Source of the DNA: Opitutales bacterium
GTDB taxonomy: Bacteria > Verrucomicrobiota > Verrucomicrobiia > Opitutales > Oceanipulchritudinaceae
DNA length: 45,657 nt
Direction: 5' to 3'
Assembly: GCA_007134215.1 (NCBI GenBank)
Contig: SLLG01000321.1
Span: 1-45,657, forward strand
The notes below the pieces were generated by a model, which searched no databases, was not told where the DNA came from, and was given only the letters and a program-made list of their open reading frames with translations. Position 1 is the first letter of the stretch. Each line of letters begins with the position of its first letter. This document shows positions 18,114-26,047 of the stretch, piece by piece. A program made the position numbers and the translations under genes.

Positions 18114-18767
18114 ATGAATAAACAGCAACGTGCCGAGTTTGTCCACCGCCGACTGGCGGAAATCTATCCCGATCCTGCCATTCCGCTGGCGCACTCGGAC
18201 GCCTACACCCTGCTCGTAGCCGTGCTCCTCAGTGCGCAATGCACTGATGCACGGGTGAATGAGGTGACACCGCGGCTCTTCGCCCTTGCCGACAATCCCG
18301 CCGGAATGGCGCGTGTCCCGGAGGAGCGCATCTTTGAGATTGTCCGCCCCTGTGGCCTCGGTCCGCAGAAGGCGAAGGCCATCGCCGGACTCTCCCGGCA
18401 GCTCGTCCTTGAACACGGCGGCGACGTGCCCGCCGACCTCGCCGCGCTCGAGCGGCTGCCCGGCGTGGGCCACAAAACCGCCCAAGTCGTCATGGCGCAG
18501 GCATTCGGGGTGCCCTCGTTTCCCGTCGACACCCACATCCACCGGCTCGCGCAGCGCTGGGGGCTGACGCAGGGCAAGAACGTCGCGCAAACCGAGCGCG
18601 ACCTGAAGCGGCTCTTTCCGGAGGACAGCTGGAACGCCCTGCACCTGCGCATCATCTACTACGGCCGCGAACACTGCACGGCCCGCGGATGCGACGGCAC
18701 GGTGTGCGGAATCTGCCGGACGCTCTACCCGGACCGCAGGCGCGCCAAGAGCACGCGCAAAGCCTAG
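18114..18767 (+). CDS. nth: Endonuclease III
   Basis: 217 aa base-excision DNA glycosylase/AP lyase for oxidised pyrimidines. The helix-hairpin-helix is LERLPGVGHKTAQVV with catalytic Lys121, and Asp139 is in FPVDTHIHRL. Four Cys lie at the C-terminus (188, 193, 198, 201) but spaced x4-x4-x2 instead of the usual x6-x2-x5, so the 4Fe-4S cluster may be altered or bound differently. It is divergent from gcvP. Confidence 0.93.
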   Translation: MNKQQRAEFVHRRLAEIYPDPAIPLAHSDAYTLLVAVLLSAQCTDARVNEVTPRLFALADNPAGMARVPEERIFEIVRPCGLGPQKAKAIAGLSRQLVLEHGGDVPADLAALERLPGVGHKTAQVVMAQAFGVPSFPVDTHIHRLAQRWGLTQGKNVAQTERDLKRLFPEDSWNALHLRIIYYGREHCTARGCDGTVCGICRTLYPDRRRAKSTRKA

Positions 18768-18792
18768 TCGCCTGTAACGTGCCTTTTTTCGC

Positions 18793-18838
18793 ACCGAAGT
18801 TCGGTCGTCCGGGTGATTCATCCCCGGAGCCCAAGGGC
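18793..18838. repeat. Cluster of three short hairpins between convergent genes
   Basis: Within the 208-base gap between nth and lptE lie ACCGAA/TTCGGT (18793-18805), TCCGGG/CCCGGA (18808-18828) and GCCC-AA-GGGC (18829-18838). No T-tract follows on either strand, so factor-independent termination is not clear. They may be REP-like or just stabilise 3' ends. Nothing else is seen in the gap. Confidence 0.35.
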
Positions 18839-18975
18839 TGAACGCTCACCGACGCGCCCTTTATTGAAGTCGGCGCGCGAGACCCCCGGCAGACCCCTCT
18901 GAGCGGGCGATGAATCAGCCCGCCTTCGCTTCTCAACCCGAAGAAATTCATGTTTTCCTCGACGAGCCCCCCGCC

Positions 18976-19521
18976 TCAGCGCCCCGTGGCCGGTTCATCC
19001 CACGGGTGGAGGACGGCATCGGCGATGCGTTGGGCGAGGTCGGCGGTGAGGCGGGGAAGGGCGTGGTGGCGGGCGTCGGGAAGGGCTGGATTGAGGTAGG
19101 CGATGGTGGCGGCTTCGACGGACGATTCCCGCGCGGTTTCGCCGCCCGGGCCGATGAGGACGAGAGCGGCGGCGAGGCGGATGTCGTAGGAGGCGGCGCG
19201 GGTGGTGTCAGCCGGGAGGGCCGCGCGGGGGGTCTGCTCAAGGTCACTGAGGGTGACGCGAAGAATGTAGGCGGCCTGCCGGGGGGAGGCGGCGGGCGTG
19301 GTGCCTCCGCGGGCGGCGAAGGTCTCGCGTATCTGGCGGGAGAGGAGGGCGGTAACCTGCGGGAGGTAGGTTTCGTTTTCGACGACTTCGACGAAAACGG
19401 AGCGCGCGGGGGCGGTCTCCGGCGGGCCGGGGCTGTACGCCGCGCATCCGGCGAGGACAAGGACCGCGAGCGCGAGCAGCGGCGGAAGGGCGTGAGAAGA
19501 CTGTGCGGGACCCTGCGGCAT
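18976..19521 (-). CDS. lptE: LptE-like LPS-assembly lipoprotein
   Basis: 181 aa. The lipobox is LVLAGC with Cys26 as lipid anchor after a short basic N-terminus and hydrophobic core. The mature part (SVFVEVVENETYLPQVTALLSRQIRETFAARGG, then ILRVTLSDLEQT) has the LptE pattern of a first strand, amphipathic helix and second strand. LptE plugs the LptD barrel in the outer membrane. It follows the bamD-like gene by 21 bases and is the last gene of the rpmF-plsX-fabH-bamD run, consistent with envelope biogenesis. Sequence similarity within LptE is low, so the name rests on pattern and context. Confidence 0.65.
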   Translation of the reverse strand: MPQGPAQSSHALPPLLALAVLVLAGCAAYSPGPPETAPARSVFVEVVENETYLPQVTALLSRQIRETFAARGGTTPAASPRQAAYILRVTLSDLEQTPRAALPADTTRAASYDIRLAAALVLIGPGGETARESSVEAATIAYLNPALPDARHHALPRLTADLAQRIADAVLHPWDEPATGR

Positions 19522-19542
19522 GGGGGCGGAGCGTCGGATCGA

Positions 19543-20685
19543 TCAGTCGGGCAGGACGAACGGATCGCGGTCGCGGTCGAGGAGATCTTCCGTGGGCGGT
19601 TCCTCGAGGGCCGGGTCATACACGGGCTCGTCGAAGTCGAGGTCGGTCGCCCGGCGGCGCCAGAAGAAGATCCGTTCGCCCCATGTGGTGCGCGGCGGGC
19701 GGTAATCCGGATCTTCGGCGGCGAGGCGGCGGAATTCCTCGATGCGGGCGAGATAGCGGCGGGCGAGGTCGGCGGACTCGGACTCGGGGGCGATGGTGAT
19801 GGCTTCGTTGAAGAAGATCTCGGCGGCGCGGTACCAGTTGCGGTGGCGGTAATAGTATTCGCCGACGACGACTTTGCTGCGCGCGTAGATGTCGCGCATT
19901 TCCTGCAGGCCCTCTTCGGCGCTGTCGACGTTTTCGTCGTCGGGGAAGAGGATGAGAAAATCCTGGTAGTAGCTGATGGCCTCGCGGGTCGAGCCTTGGT
20001 CGTAGAGCGGGCCGGAGACGAGTTCGGAGAAGGTCTCGGCGAGTTCAAGGTAGGCTTTGTTGGCGAGGAGACTGGCGGGGTAGTTGTTGATGAGGCGGTC
20101 GAGTGCGTCGATAGCCTCGGGGATGTTGCCCTGCCTCTCGTTGATGCGCGCCACGTTCATGAGGGCGAGGGGCGCGTAGTCGCTGTACGGAGCGTTGAAG
20201 ACGATGATTTCGAAGTATTGGCGGGAGCGGTTGAGGGCGCGGTAGGGGATGATGCCGAGCCAGCGCATGCCGCGGCCCTCGGCGAGGGCAAGGGCGATTT
20301 CGAATTGGTATTCCACGACTTCGTTGAAGCGCGGAAACTCGGGGTGACGGGCGAGGAGGGTCTGAAAGGATTCGAAGGAGCGCCGCATGTTGCGCCGCTC
20401 GAAGGCGAGCTTGCCCTGTTGGTAGAGCGACTGTGCGGCGTAGTCGGAGAGCGGGTAGCGGCGGGCGACGCGGCGGAAGCGGCGCTCCGCGGTGCGGTTG
20501 TTGCCGCGCTCGAGGCTGCGCATGGCGCGCTCGTAGAGCGGGCGGGAGAGTTCGGTCTGCTCCGCGCGGGGGCGTTCGCTGGGCCGGGTGGAGAACGGGT
20601 TCCACCATTGCGCGGCGGCGGGAGTGGCGGCGGCGAGAATGCCGGCGAGGAGGATAAGACGGAAAATGATCATCGGGACCTTCAT
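19543..20685 (-). CDS. bamD: BamD-like outer-membrane assembly protein with TPR repeats
   Basis: 380 aa from the ATG at 20685 (another ATG two codons earlier). Signal peptide MKVPMIIFRLILLAGILAAATPAAA, then TPR-like helices: LYERAMRSLERGNNRTAERRF, PLSDYAAQSLYQQGKLAFERRN, and further units to about residue 320. The C-terminus is acidic and unordered. BamD binds BamA during outer-membrane protein assembly. Unlike E. coli BamD there is no lipobox Cys after the signal, so it would be soluble in the periplasm. Its start overlaps the end of fabH, implying translational coupling. Confidence 0.75.
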   Translation of the reverse strand: MKVPMIIFRLILLAGILAAATPAAAQWWNPFSTRPSERPRAEQTELSRPLYERAMRSLERGNNRTAERRFRRVARRYPLSDYAAQSLYQQGKLAFERRNMRRSFESFQTLLARHPEFPRFNEVVEYQFEIALALAEGRGMRWLGIIPYRALNRSRQYFEIIVFNAPYSDYAPLALMNVARINERQGNIPEAIDALDRLINNYPASLLANKAYLELAETFSELVSGPLYDQGSTREAISYYQDFLILFPDDENVDSAEEGLQEMRDIYARSKVVVGEYYYRHRNWYRAAEIFFNEAITIAPESESADLARRYLARIEEFRRLAAEDPDYRPPRTTWGERIFFWRRRATDLDFDEPVYDPALEEPPTEDLLDRDRDPFVLPD

Positions 20686-21683
20686 TGCCATTTCACGAGG
20701 GATGCGGCCCACGTCAAGCCGCCGCCGAAGGCGACGAGGAGGACGAGGTCGCCGGGATGGATGCGCCCGTTGCGGTGGGCTTCGTCAAGCGCGATGGGGA
20801 TGGAGGCGGCGGAGGTGTTGCCGTAGCGGTCGAGGTTGATCTTGAAGCGGTCCATACCGATGCCGAGGCGCTGGGCGAGGGCCTCGATGATGCGGTTGTT
20901 GGCCTGGTGGGGAATGACAATGGAAACGTCCTCGGCTTTGTAGCCGGCTTTGCCGAGGATCTCGACGGCACTCTGGCACATGACACGCACGGCGATCTTG
21001 AAGACTTGGTTACCCTGCATGTGGATGGTGTGCATGGAGCGTTCGATCGTTTCGACGGTCGACGGGCTGGCGCTGCCGCCGCCGGGCACGCAGAGGATAC
21101 CGGTCTCGGTGCCGTCGGCGCCCATGAGGCTTTGCAGGATGCCGACGCCGGGTTCGTCGACAAGGGACAGGACGGTGGCCCCCGCGCCGTCGCCGAAGAG
21201 CACGCAGGTGGTGCGGTCCTGCCAGTTGGTGATACTGGAGAGCTTTTCCGCGCCGATGACGAGGGCGTGGCGGTAGCCGTTGGTCAGCATGAGCGACCGC
21301 GCGATTTCCATCGTGTAGATGAATCCGGAGCAGGCCGCCTCGACGTCGAAGGCGGGGACTTTGCCCATGCCGAGCTTTTGCTGGACGAAGCAGGCGGTGT
21401 TGGGGAACGGCATGTCGGGGGTGACGGTACCGACGATGAGCAAGTCGATATCGGCGGCCTTGAGGCCGGAGTCGGCGAGGGCTTCGGCGGCGGCTTTCGC
21501 AGCCATGTCGGAGGTGGTCTCGTCGGGGGCGGCGATGCGGCGCTCGCGGATGCCCGTGCGCGTGCGTATCCACTCGTCGGAAGTCTCCACCATCTTGGAG
21601 AGGTCGTCGTTTGTGAGGACGCGGGGCGGTGTGTAGGATCCGACGCCGCTGACGACGACCGACTTTCCGTTGGGAGCACTCAT
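20682..21683 (-). CDS. fabH: 3-oxoacyl-ACP synthase III
   Basis: 333 aa ketosynthase that starts fatty-acid synthesis by joining acetyl-CoA to malonyl-ACP. Catalytic triad Cys118 (VEAACSGFIY), His259 (IPHQANNR) and Asn289 (RYGNTSAAS) is complete. SGVGSYTPPRVLTN and SDEWIRTRTGIRERR are N-terminal hallmarks. It lies 86 bases after plsX in the classic plsX-fabH order. Confidence 0.96.
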   Translation of the reverse strand: MSAPNGKSVVVSGVGSYTPPRVLTNDDLSKMVETSDEWIRTRTGIRERRIAAPDETTSDMAAKAAAEALADSGLKAADIDLLIVGTVTPDMPFPNTACFVQQKLGMGKVPAFDVEAACSGFIYTMEIARSLMLTNGYRHALVIGAEKLSSITNWQDRTTCVLFGDGAGATVLSLVDEPGVGILQSLMGADGTETGILCVPGGGSASPSTVETIERSMHTIHMQGNQVFKIAVRVMCQSAVEILGKAGYKAEDVSIVIPHQANNRIIEALAQRLGIGMDRFKINLDRYGNTSAASIPIALDEAHRNGRIHPGDLVLLVAFGGGLTWAASLVKWQ

Positions 21684-21769
21684 GTTGGTTCGAAAGGAAT
21701 CGGCTAAGGAAGGGTTTTCGCGCCCGCCCTGTCAAGGAACGCTTGGGCGGCGCGGCGGCGGTTCCCCGC

Positions 21770-22828
21770 TCACTTGGCGTTCTTCGGGACGGCGGTACCG
21801 AGGACTTCGCCCGCGCGGAGAATGTCCTCGCGGATATGTTCGTTGAGCTGCTGCTGCACCACGCGCGAGGCGATGCGAATGGCGTGGGCGACGGCCTCGC
21901 GGTTGCTCGAGCCGTGCGCTTTTAGGACGTTGCCGCGCAACCCGAGGAGCGGAGCGCCGCCGAAACGGTCGGGGTCGAGACGCTCCTTCGCACCCTTGAG
22001 TGCCCCTTTGATGAGCAGACCCCCGGCCATGCGGACGGGGTTTTTGCCCACTTCCTCGCGCACGAGTTCCTTGAGCATCTTCCACAGCGACTCGCAGGTC
22101 TTGAGGATGACGTTGCCCGTGAACCCGTCGGTCACGACGACATCGACCTCGTTGCGGAAGATTTGGAAGCCTTCGATAAGGCCGATGTAGTTGATCTGGT
22201 CGCCGAGCTTTTTGAGCAGTTCGTGGGTCTCGTTGACGAGGTCGTTGCCCTTGCCCTCTTCCGTGCCGATGCTGAGGAGGCCGACGCGGGGATTGGCGAG
22301 TTCGAGCGCGTCTTTGGCGTAGTTGGCGCCGAGGAGAGCGTAGTGGACAAGGTTCTCGGCCTTGCACTGCGGGTTGGCCCCGGAGTCGAGGACGACAAAG
22401 TGGTTGTCTTTGCTCGGCCAGACGGAGGCGAGGGCGGGCTTGGAGACGCCCGCGAGGGGACGCAGCCGCAGCGTGGCGCAGGCCATGAGGGCACCGGTGT
22501 TGCCGCAGCTCACGGCGGCGAGTGCCGACCCGACCTTCACGAGTTCGACGGTGCGCACGAGCGAGGCATCTTTTTTCGCCTTCAGGCTCTGGACGGGTTT
22601 TTCGTCCATGCGGATGACCTCCGACGCGTGGAAGGTGCGGAACCGGTCGTCGTCCGCGATACCGGCGGCGCCGAGGATAGGTTGCAGGATCTCGTCGTCG
22701 CCGACAAGGACGACGCCGTCGAGGGCATGACCGCGTTCCACCGCCAGTTTGGCACCGGCGACGACTTCGGCGGGACCGAGGTCCGACCCCATCGCGTCCA
22801 CCGCGATTATGCGTGCGTCTTCACCCAC
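21770..22828 (-). CDS. plsX: Phosphate acyltransferase PlsX
   Basis: 352 aa. Makes acyl-phosphate from acyl-ACP for phospholipid synthesis. Hallmarks: IIAVDAMGSDLGP at the N-terminus, VSCGNTGALMA, VLDSGANPQCKAENL, SIGTEEGKGN and VTDGFTGNVILKTCE. The start is a GTG at 22828, chosen because it precedes the DAMGSD strand by the usual number of residues. It is between rpmF and fabH, 80 bases after rpmF, and that gap carries a strong hairpin. Confidence 0.96.
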   Translation of the reverse strand: MGEDARIIAVDAMGSDLGPAEVVAGAKLAVERGHALDGVVLVGDDEILQPILGAAGIADDDRFRTFHASEVIRMDEKPVQSLKAKKDASLVRTVELVKVGSALAAVSCGNTGALMACATLRLRPLAGVSKPALASVWPSKDNHFVVLDSGANPQCKAENLVHYALLGANYAKDALELANPRVGLLSIGTEEGKGNDLVNETHELLKKLGDQINYIGLIEGFQIFRNEVDVVVTDGFTGNVILKTCESLWKMLKELVREEVGKNPVRMAGGLLIKGALKGAKERLDPDRFGGAPLLGLRGNVLKAHGSSNREAVAHAIRIASRVVQQQLNEHIREDILRAGEVLGTAVPKNAK

Positions 22829-22836
22829 GGAAAGGG

Positions 22837-22856
22837 GCGGGACAGGGGCGTCCCGC
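22837..22856. repeat. REP-like GC-rich hairpin between rpmF and plsX
   Basis: GCGGGAC (22837-22843), 6-base loop, GTCCCGC (22850-22856). It lies 9 bases before the plsX start codon, so in the rpmF-plsX mRNA it could affect plsX translation. It shares the GGG..CGTC..CCCGC theme of the hairpins at 30354 and 32976. Confidence 0.5.
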
Positions 22857-22908
22857 GGCGATGATTTCGTGCCCGGCTCAGAGCGGGCGGCGGTTGGTTC
22901 CGCCTGCG

Positions 22909-23088
22909 TCAGACCTCAACGTCGATGACCTGCCGCCCGCGGTACATGCCGTTGGCCGGGTTCACGCGGTGGGGACGGAAGAGCGTGCCGTCCGTCGGAT
23001 CTTTGGCGAGCTGCGGCGCGACAAAGGGATGAGCCCCGCGGCGTTTGCGGGAGCGTTGCTTGGATTGCTTGCGTTTCGGTTGGGCCAT
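22909..23088 (-). CDS. rpmF: 50S ribosomal protein L32
   Basis: 59 aa, starting MAQPKRKQSKQRSRKRRGAH and ending YRGRQVIDVEV. The basic N-terminus and the GTLFRPHRVNPANGMYRGR tail are typical of L32. It has no CxxC pair, so it is a zinc-free form. It begins the leftward operon rpmF-plsX-fabH-bamD-lptE, a conserved order for rpmF and plsX. A DUF177/YceD gene, often upstream, is not seen. Confidence 0.93.
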   Translation of the reverse strand: MAQPKRKQSKQRSRKRRGAHPFVAPQLAKDPTDGTLFRPHRVNPANGMYRGRQVIDVEV

Positions 23089-23430
23089 GACTCGTTATCG
23101 GCTTGTGGTTCCTGCTTTATGAAAATGGAAAACGGGCAAGAACAGGGCATCGGCGCGCCGCGGTCAAGCGCGAAAAGCGGAGCGAAAAACCGGAAAACCA
23201 GCGGGTGCCGGCTCCGGGCGGGCACGCGCTGTTGCCTGCGGTGCTTTCGGGGGCCGGGGCTGGCTTCCGCCTTGGGTATTCTGGACGAAATTCCGCGGAT
23301 CCCGGTAAAATTTTTCTTGCGCGAATGCTCCTTGTCCGTTGCAATCGGGGTTGCTCCTTTGCGAAAGGGGGCGCATGGCGGCGGCATCGCTGCCTGATTC
23401 CCACCATCAACCTAAAACCCAATTGCTACA
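23089..23430. other. Intergenic, no gene seen; upstream region of two divergent genes
   Basis: The 342 bases separate rpmF (minus) and the PEP-CTERM gene (plus). Open frames here have no recognisable domain and no homology to the flanking genes that I can see. It should carry promoters for both sides, but no clear -35/-10 pair was found. Confidence 0.5.
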
Positions 23431-24273
23431 ATGAGATTCCTTCGAGTGATTCCTCTCGGTTTGGCTGTGCTTGCTCCTGCGGCGTTTAGCCAGACCCTTT
23501 TCCACCAGTCGTTCAATAACGACAACCCGTCGTTCACGGACGGCCTCAGCACGGATTGGAACTGGAATGTCGCCGCCGGTGCCTCCGCCGATGTCAATCC
23601 GGCCTACATTATTCCGGAGACGGGGCTGAACGTCAGCGCCGGCAACACCGACCCCAGCCCGCTGCTCGACGGCGAAGCGACCCGCGGGCGCGGATTCCTC
23701 TTCGGCACCGTGTCGGACGGTTCCACTCCGGGGGGCTACGTGAAGTACACTACCCACACGGGTGTTTCCACGGACTTCCAGAATCAGCCGCAGGAAGACT
23801 GGTACCGCATCGGTCCCGCGATGTCGTTCGAAGGGCTTTCGCTCGGCCAGATCACCGATCTGACGGTGCGCAGCAATGTGCGGACCTCGGCGGGTGTCGA
23901 CGGCATCGAGGCCCGTTTCGGTCTTCTCGTGAACGGTGAGTGGTACTTCAGCGCGACCGCTTATAATCTTGTCACGGCATGGACTGAGTATTCGCTCGCC
24001 GACCCCGCTTCGCAGCAGTGGATCAGCGGCGCATTCACCCCCGGTTCGTCACTGGATATCGACCTCGACAGCCCGTCTTTTGTGACCCTCGACGAGAGTG
24101 ACGTGGTCGGCGGCTACGCATGGGCCTACTGGATCGGCGACCTCACGGGTAACGACGCGTGGGCGCGGCTCGACCGCTACTCCGTCTCCGCCATCCCCGA
24201 GCCCTCGGCCTATGCCGCCCTCATCGGCGCTTTGGCTCTCGGTCTCGTTCTCTGGCGCCGCCGCCGGAGCTGA
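23431..24273 (+). CDS. PEP-CTERM-sorted secreted protein
   Basis: 280 aa. Signal peptide MRFLRVIPLGLAVLAPAAFSQ; C-terminal PEP-CTERM signal: IPEPSAYAAL, a hydrophobic helix (IGALALGLVLW) and RRRRS. Exosortase removes such tails at the membrane and the protein is then sent outside. The body (TLFHQSFNNDNPSFTDGLSTDWNWNVAAGAS ... VTLDESDVVGGYAWAYWIGDLTGNDAWARLDRYSVS) looks like a beta-rich lectin/jelly-roll-like surface protein; exact role unknown. It is a single-gene unit with a strong terminator. Confidence 0.9.
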   Translation: MRFLRVIPLGLAVLAPAAFSQTLFHQSFNNDNPSFTDGLSTDWNWNVAAGASADVNPAYIIPETGLNVSAGNTDPSPLLDGEATRGRGFLFGTVSDGSTPGGYVKYTTHTGVSTDFQNQPQEDWYRIGPAMSFEGLSLGQITDLTVRSNVRTSAGVDGIEARFGLLVNGEWYFSATAYNLVTAWTEYSLADPASQQWISGAFTPGSSLDIDLDSPSFVTLDESDVVGGYAWAYWIGDLTGNDAWARLDRYSVSAIPEPSAYAALIGALALGLVLWRRRRS

Positions 24274-24309
24274 GGCGGAGCCCGGATCACGCCGCACGGC
24301 AACATTCTC

Positions 24310-24342
24310 AAGGAGCGTGCCCCGCGGGTCGCGCTCCTTTTT
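24310..24342 (+). terminator. Rho-independent terminator after the PEP-CTERM gene
   Basis: AAGGAGCG (24310-24317) pairs with CGCTCCTT (24332-24339), followed by TTTTT. It lies 37 bases after the stop codon. The stem also has AA at its left, so it may work in both directions for cysH, which converges from the right. Confidence 0.85.
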
Positions 24343-24387
24343 GTTGTGCCCGTGCCACCGCTGCGGGATGGGCGGGCGCCGCCGCTC

Positions 24388-25113
24388 TCAAATCTGCCAG
24401 TCGGGCTGGCCGGAGGGTTCGTGGAGACCGCACTCGCGTTTGACGCCGTTGAAGCGCGTCTCCTCGTGGGAGAGACCGTCGTTAAGCGGGCGGGTGCTGT
24501 GCCAGTCGCCGAGGCTCACGTAGCCCTTCTCCCACAGCGGGTGGAAAGGCAGGCCGTGCTCCTTCATGTAGTGGTAGGCGCGGCGCTCGTCCCAGTCGAT
24601 GATCGGGTGGATTTTCCATGTGCGCCCCTGTCGGGAGACGATGGGAAGGTTGGCGCGCGTCTTGGCCTGGGAACGGCGCAGGCCGCTGAGCCACGCCGTC
24701 GCGCCGAGGTCGACGAGGGCGCGGTTCATGGGCTCGGCCTTGTTGATGCGGCCATATCTCTCAAGGCCATCCGGGCCCTGCTCCCAGAGCTTTCCGTAGA
24801 GAGCCTCCTGGCGGGCCGCCGTCATGCGCGGGGTGTAGACGTGCAGGTTCAGCGAAAAGCGTCCGCGCAGTTCCTCGGCAAAGCGGTAGGTCTCCGGAAA
24901 GAGGTAGCCGGTGTCGACAAAAACCACCGGGATGTCCGGCGCGGCTTCCGTCACGAGGTGGAGCATGAGTGCGGAGTGGGTGCCGAAGCTGGTGGACAGG
25001 ATCAGCCCGCCGCCGTGTTCCCCCAGCGCCCAGCGGACACGCTCCCCGGCGTCCGCGGCGGTGAGCCGGGCGTTGATTTCTTCGGGTGTTTCGATTGTCT
25101 TTGCGGTGGTCAT
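24388..25113 (-). CDS. cysH: Phosphoadenylyl-sulfate (PAPS) reductase
   Basis: 241 aa, reduces PAPS to sulfite with thioredoxin. The PP-loop-like motif is [15 protein letters not shown] and the active Cys228 is in KRECGLH at the C-terminus. Other family blocks are [13 protein letters not shown] and [12 protein letters not shown]. The CC...CxxC motif of 4Fe-4S APS reductases is missing, so PAPS rather than APS is the likely substrate. It is divergent from cobA, whose product helps make the siroheme needed by sulfite reductase. Confidence 0.9.
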   Translation of the reverse strand: MTTAKTIETPEEINARLTAADAGERVRWALGEHGGGLILSTSFGTHSALMLHLVTEAAPDIPVVFVDTGYLFPETYRFAEELRGRFSLNLHVYTPRMTAARQEALYGKLWEQGPDGLERYGRINKAEPMNRALVDLGATAWLSGLRRSQAKTRANLPIVSRQGRTWKIHPIIDWDERRAYHYMKEHGLPFHPLWEKGYVSLGDWHSTRPLNDGLSHEETRFNGVKRECGLHEPSGQPDWQI

Positions 25114-25181
25114 TCTCTTCTCGAAAGTGGCTCTGTTATTTTAACTTGAGTAATTTAGGCAAGATACTGGAGATTAATCGC

Positions 25182-25215
25182 GGGTGGTGGCAACGGGAAA
25201 ATGTTGCCGGCACCC
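25182..25215 (+). promoter_or_regulatory. Stem-loop in the cobA leader, just before the SD
   Basis: GGGTG-GT-GGCAAC (25182-25194), an 8-base loop GGGAAAAT and GTTGCC-GG-CACCC (25203-25215) form an 11-bp stem with a 2x2 internal loop. The SD GGAAG follows at once (25216-25220) and the ATG is at 25225. A structure this close to the SD could control cobA translation. It is not a known riboswitch that I recognise. Confidence 0.5.
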
Positions 25216-25224
25216 GGAAGAACC

Positions 25225-25989
25225 ATGCGGCAGACGGGAAAAGTGTACTTGGTCGGCGCCGGGCCGGGCGATCCGGAGTTGGTCACGCTGAAAGCGCGGC
25301 GGCTCATCGGTGCGTGCGATGCGTTGGTCTACGACTATTTGGTCAACGAGACGCTCCTCGACTGGGTGAAGGCGGGCTGCGAGCGCATCTGCGTGGGCAA
25401 GCGGGCGGGTTTCCATTCGTTGCCGCAGGCGGAAATCGAGGCGCTGCTCGTGCGACTCGCGCGGGAGGGCCGCTCGGTCGTGCGCCTGAAGGGGGGCGAC
25501 CCGTTTGTCTTCGGGCGGGGCGGCGAGGAGGCGCTCGCCCTGCGCGCGGCGGGGGTGGACTACGAGGTCGTGCCGGCGGTCACGGCGGCGCTCGGGTGCG
25601 CGGCGTATGTCGGTATCCCGCTAACACACCGCGCGGCGAGCACGGCGGTAACGTTCCTCAGCGGCCACGAGGCGCCGGACAAGGGCCCGTGTGCGGCGGG
25701 AGTGGACTGGCGCGCTCACGCGGCGGGCGGTGCCACGCTCGTTCTCTATATGGCGATGGGTCGGCTCGAGGAGATCACCGGCGAGCTGATGGCGGGCGGG
25801 CGCGCCCCGTCGACTCCGGTTGCCGTTGTACAGTGGGGCACGACGCCGCGCCAGCGCTCGGTCAACGGCACTCTCGGGGATATCGTTCGGCGGGTGGAAC
25901 AGGGCGGAATCGGCGCCCCGGCTGTCGTGATCGTGGGCGAGGTCGCGCGCTTCGGCGACACCCTCGCGTGGTTCGATCCCGTGATCTGA
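25225..25989 (+). CDS. cobA: Uroporphyrinogen-III C-methyltransferase (SUMT)
   Basis: 254 aa SAM-dependent enzyme making precorrin-2 from uroporphyrinogen III, the first step to siroheme and B12. Hallmarks: VYLVGAGPGDPELVTLKA, LVYDYLVN, VRLKGGDPFVFGRGGEE and VPAVTAALGCAAYVGIPLTHR. Start at ATG 25225 has SD GGAAG. There is no fused CysG N-terminus or uroporphyrinogen-III synthase. The chelatase gene follows 58 bases later, and cysH is on the other side, so siroheme for sulfite reductase is the likely goal. Confidence 0.93.
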   Translation: MRQTGKVYLVGAGPGDPELVTLKARRLIGACDALVYDYLVNETLLDWVKAGCERICVGKRAGFHSLPQAEIEALLVRLAREGRSVVRLKGGDPFVFGRGGEEALALRAAGVDYEVVPAVTAALGCAAYVGIPLTHRAASTAVTFLSGHEAPDKGPCAAGVDWRAHAAGGATLVLYMAMGRLEEITGELMAGGRAPSTPVAVVQWGTTPRQRSVNGTLGDIVRRVEQGGIGAPAVVIVGEVARFGDTLAWFDPVI

Positions 25990-26009
25990 CGCCGGCGCTT
26001 GCTCCGGCG
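25990..26009. repeat. GC-rich hairpin between cobA and the chelatase gene
   Basis: CGCCGG (25990-25995), 8-base loop, CCGGCG (26004-26009), starting just after the cobA stop codon. No T-tract, so not a normal terminator. It may be another REP-like unit. Confidence 0.4.
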
Positions 26010-26047
26010 CGGCCACAGGCGACCTTGGGAGCGCGCATACTGGAAAC

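Noticed and set aside
14851-18117. A 1088-codon open frame on the plus strand
   Set aside because: It is antisense to gcvP, with a repetitive Gly/Val/Glu composition and no domain; an effect of high GC.
18896-18902. CTCTGAG near lptE, and CTCAGAG near 22878
   Set aside because: Both lie in GC-rich context without the rest of the TTCTCWGAGAA palindrome; chance matches.
18910-20826. A 638-codon open frame on the plus strand
   Set aside because: Antisense to lptE and bamD, Gly/Glu/Val-rich and without motifs; the minus-strand genes are clearly real.
22962-23387. Minus-strand frame upstream of rpmF, considered as DUF177/YceD
   Set aside because: No YceD motif; it overlaps rpmF in another frame.
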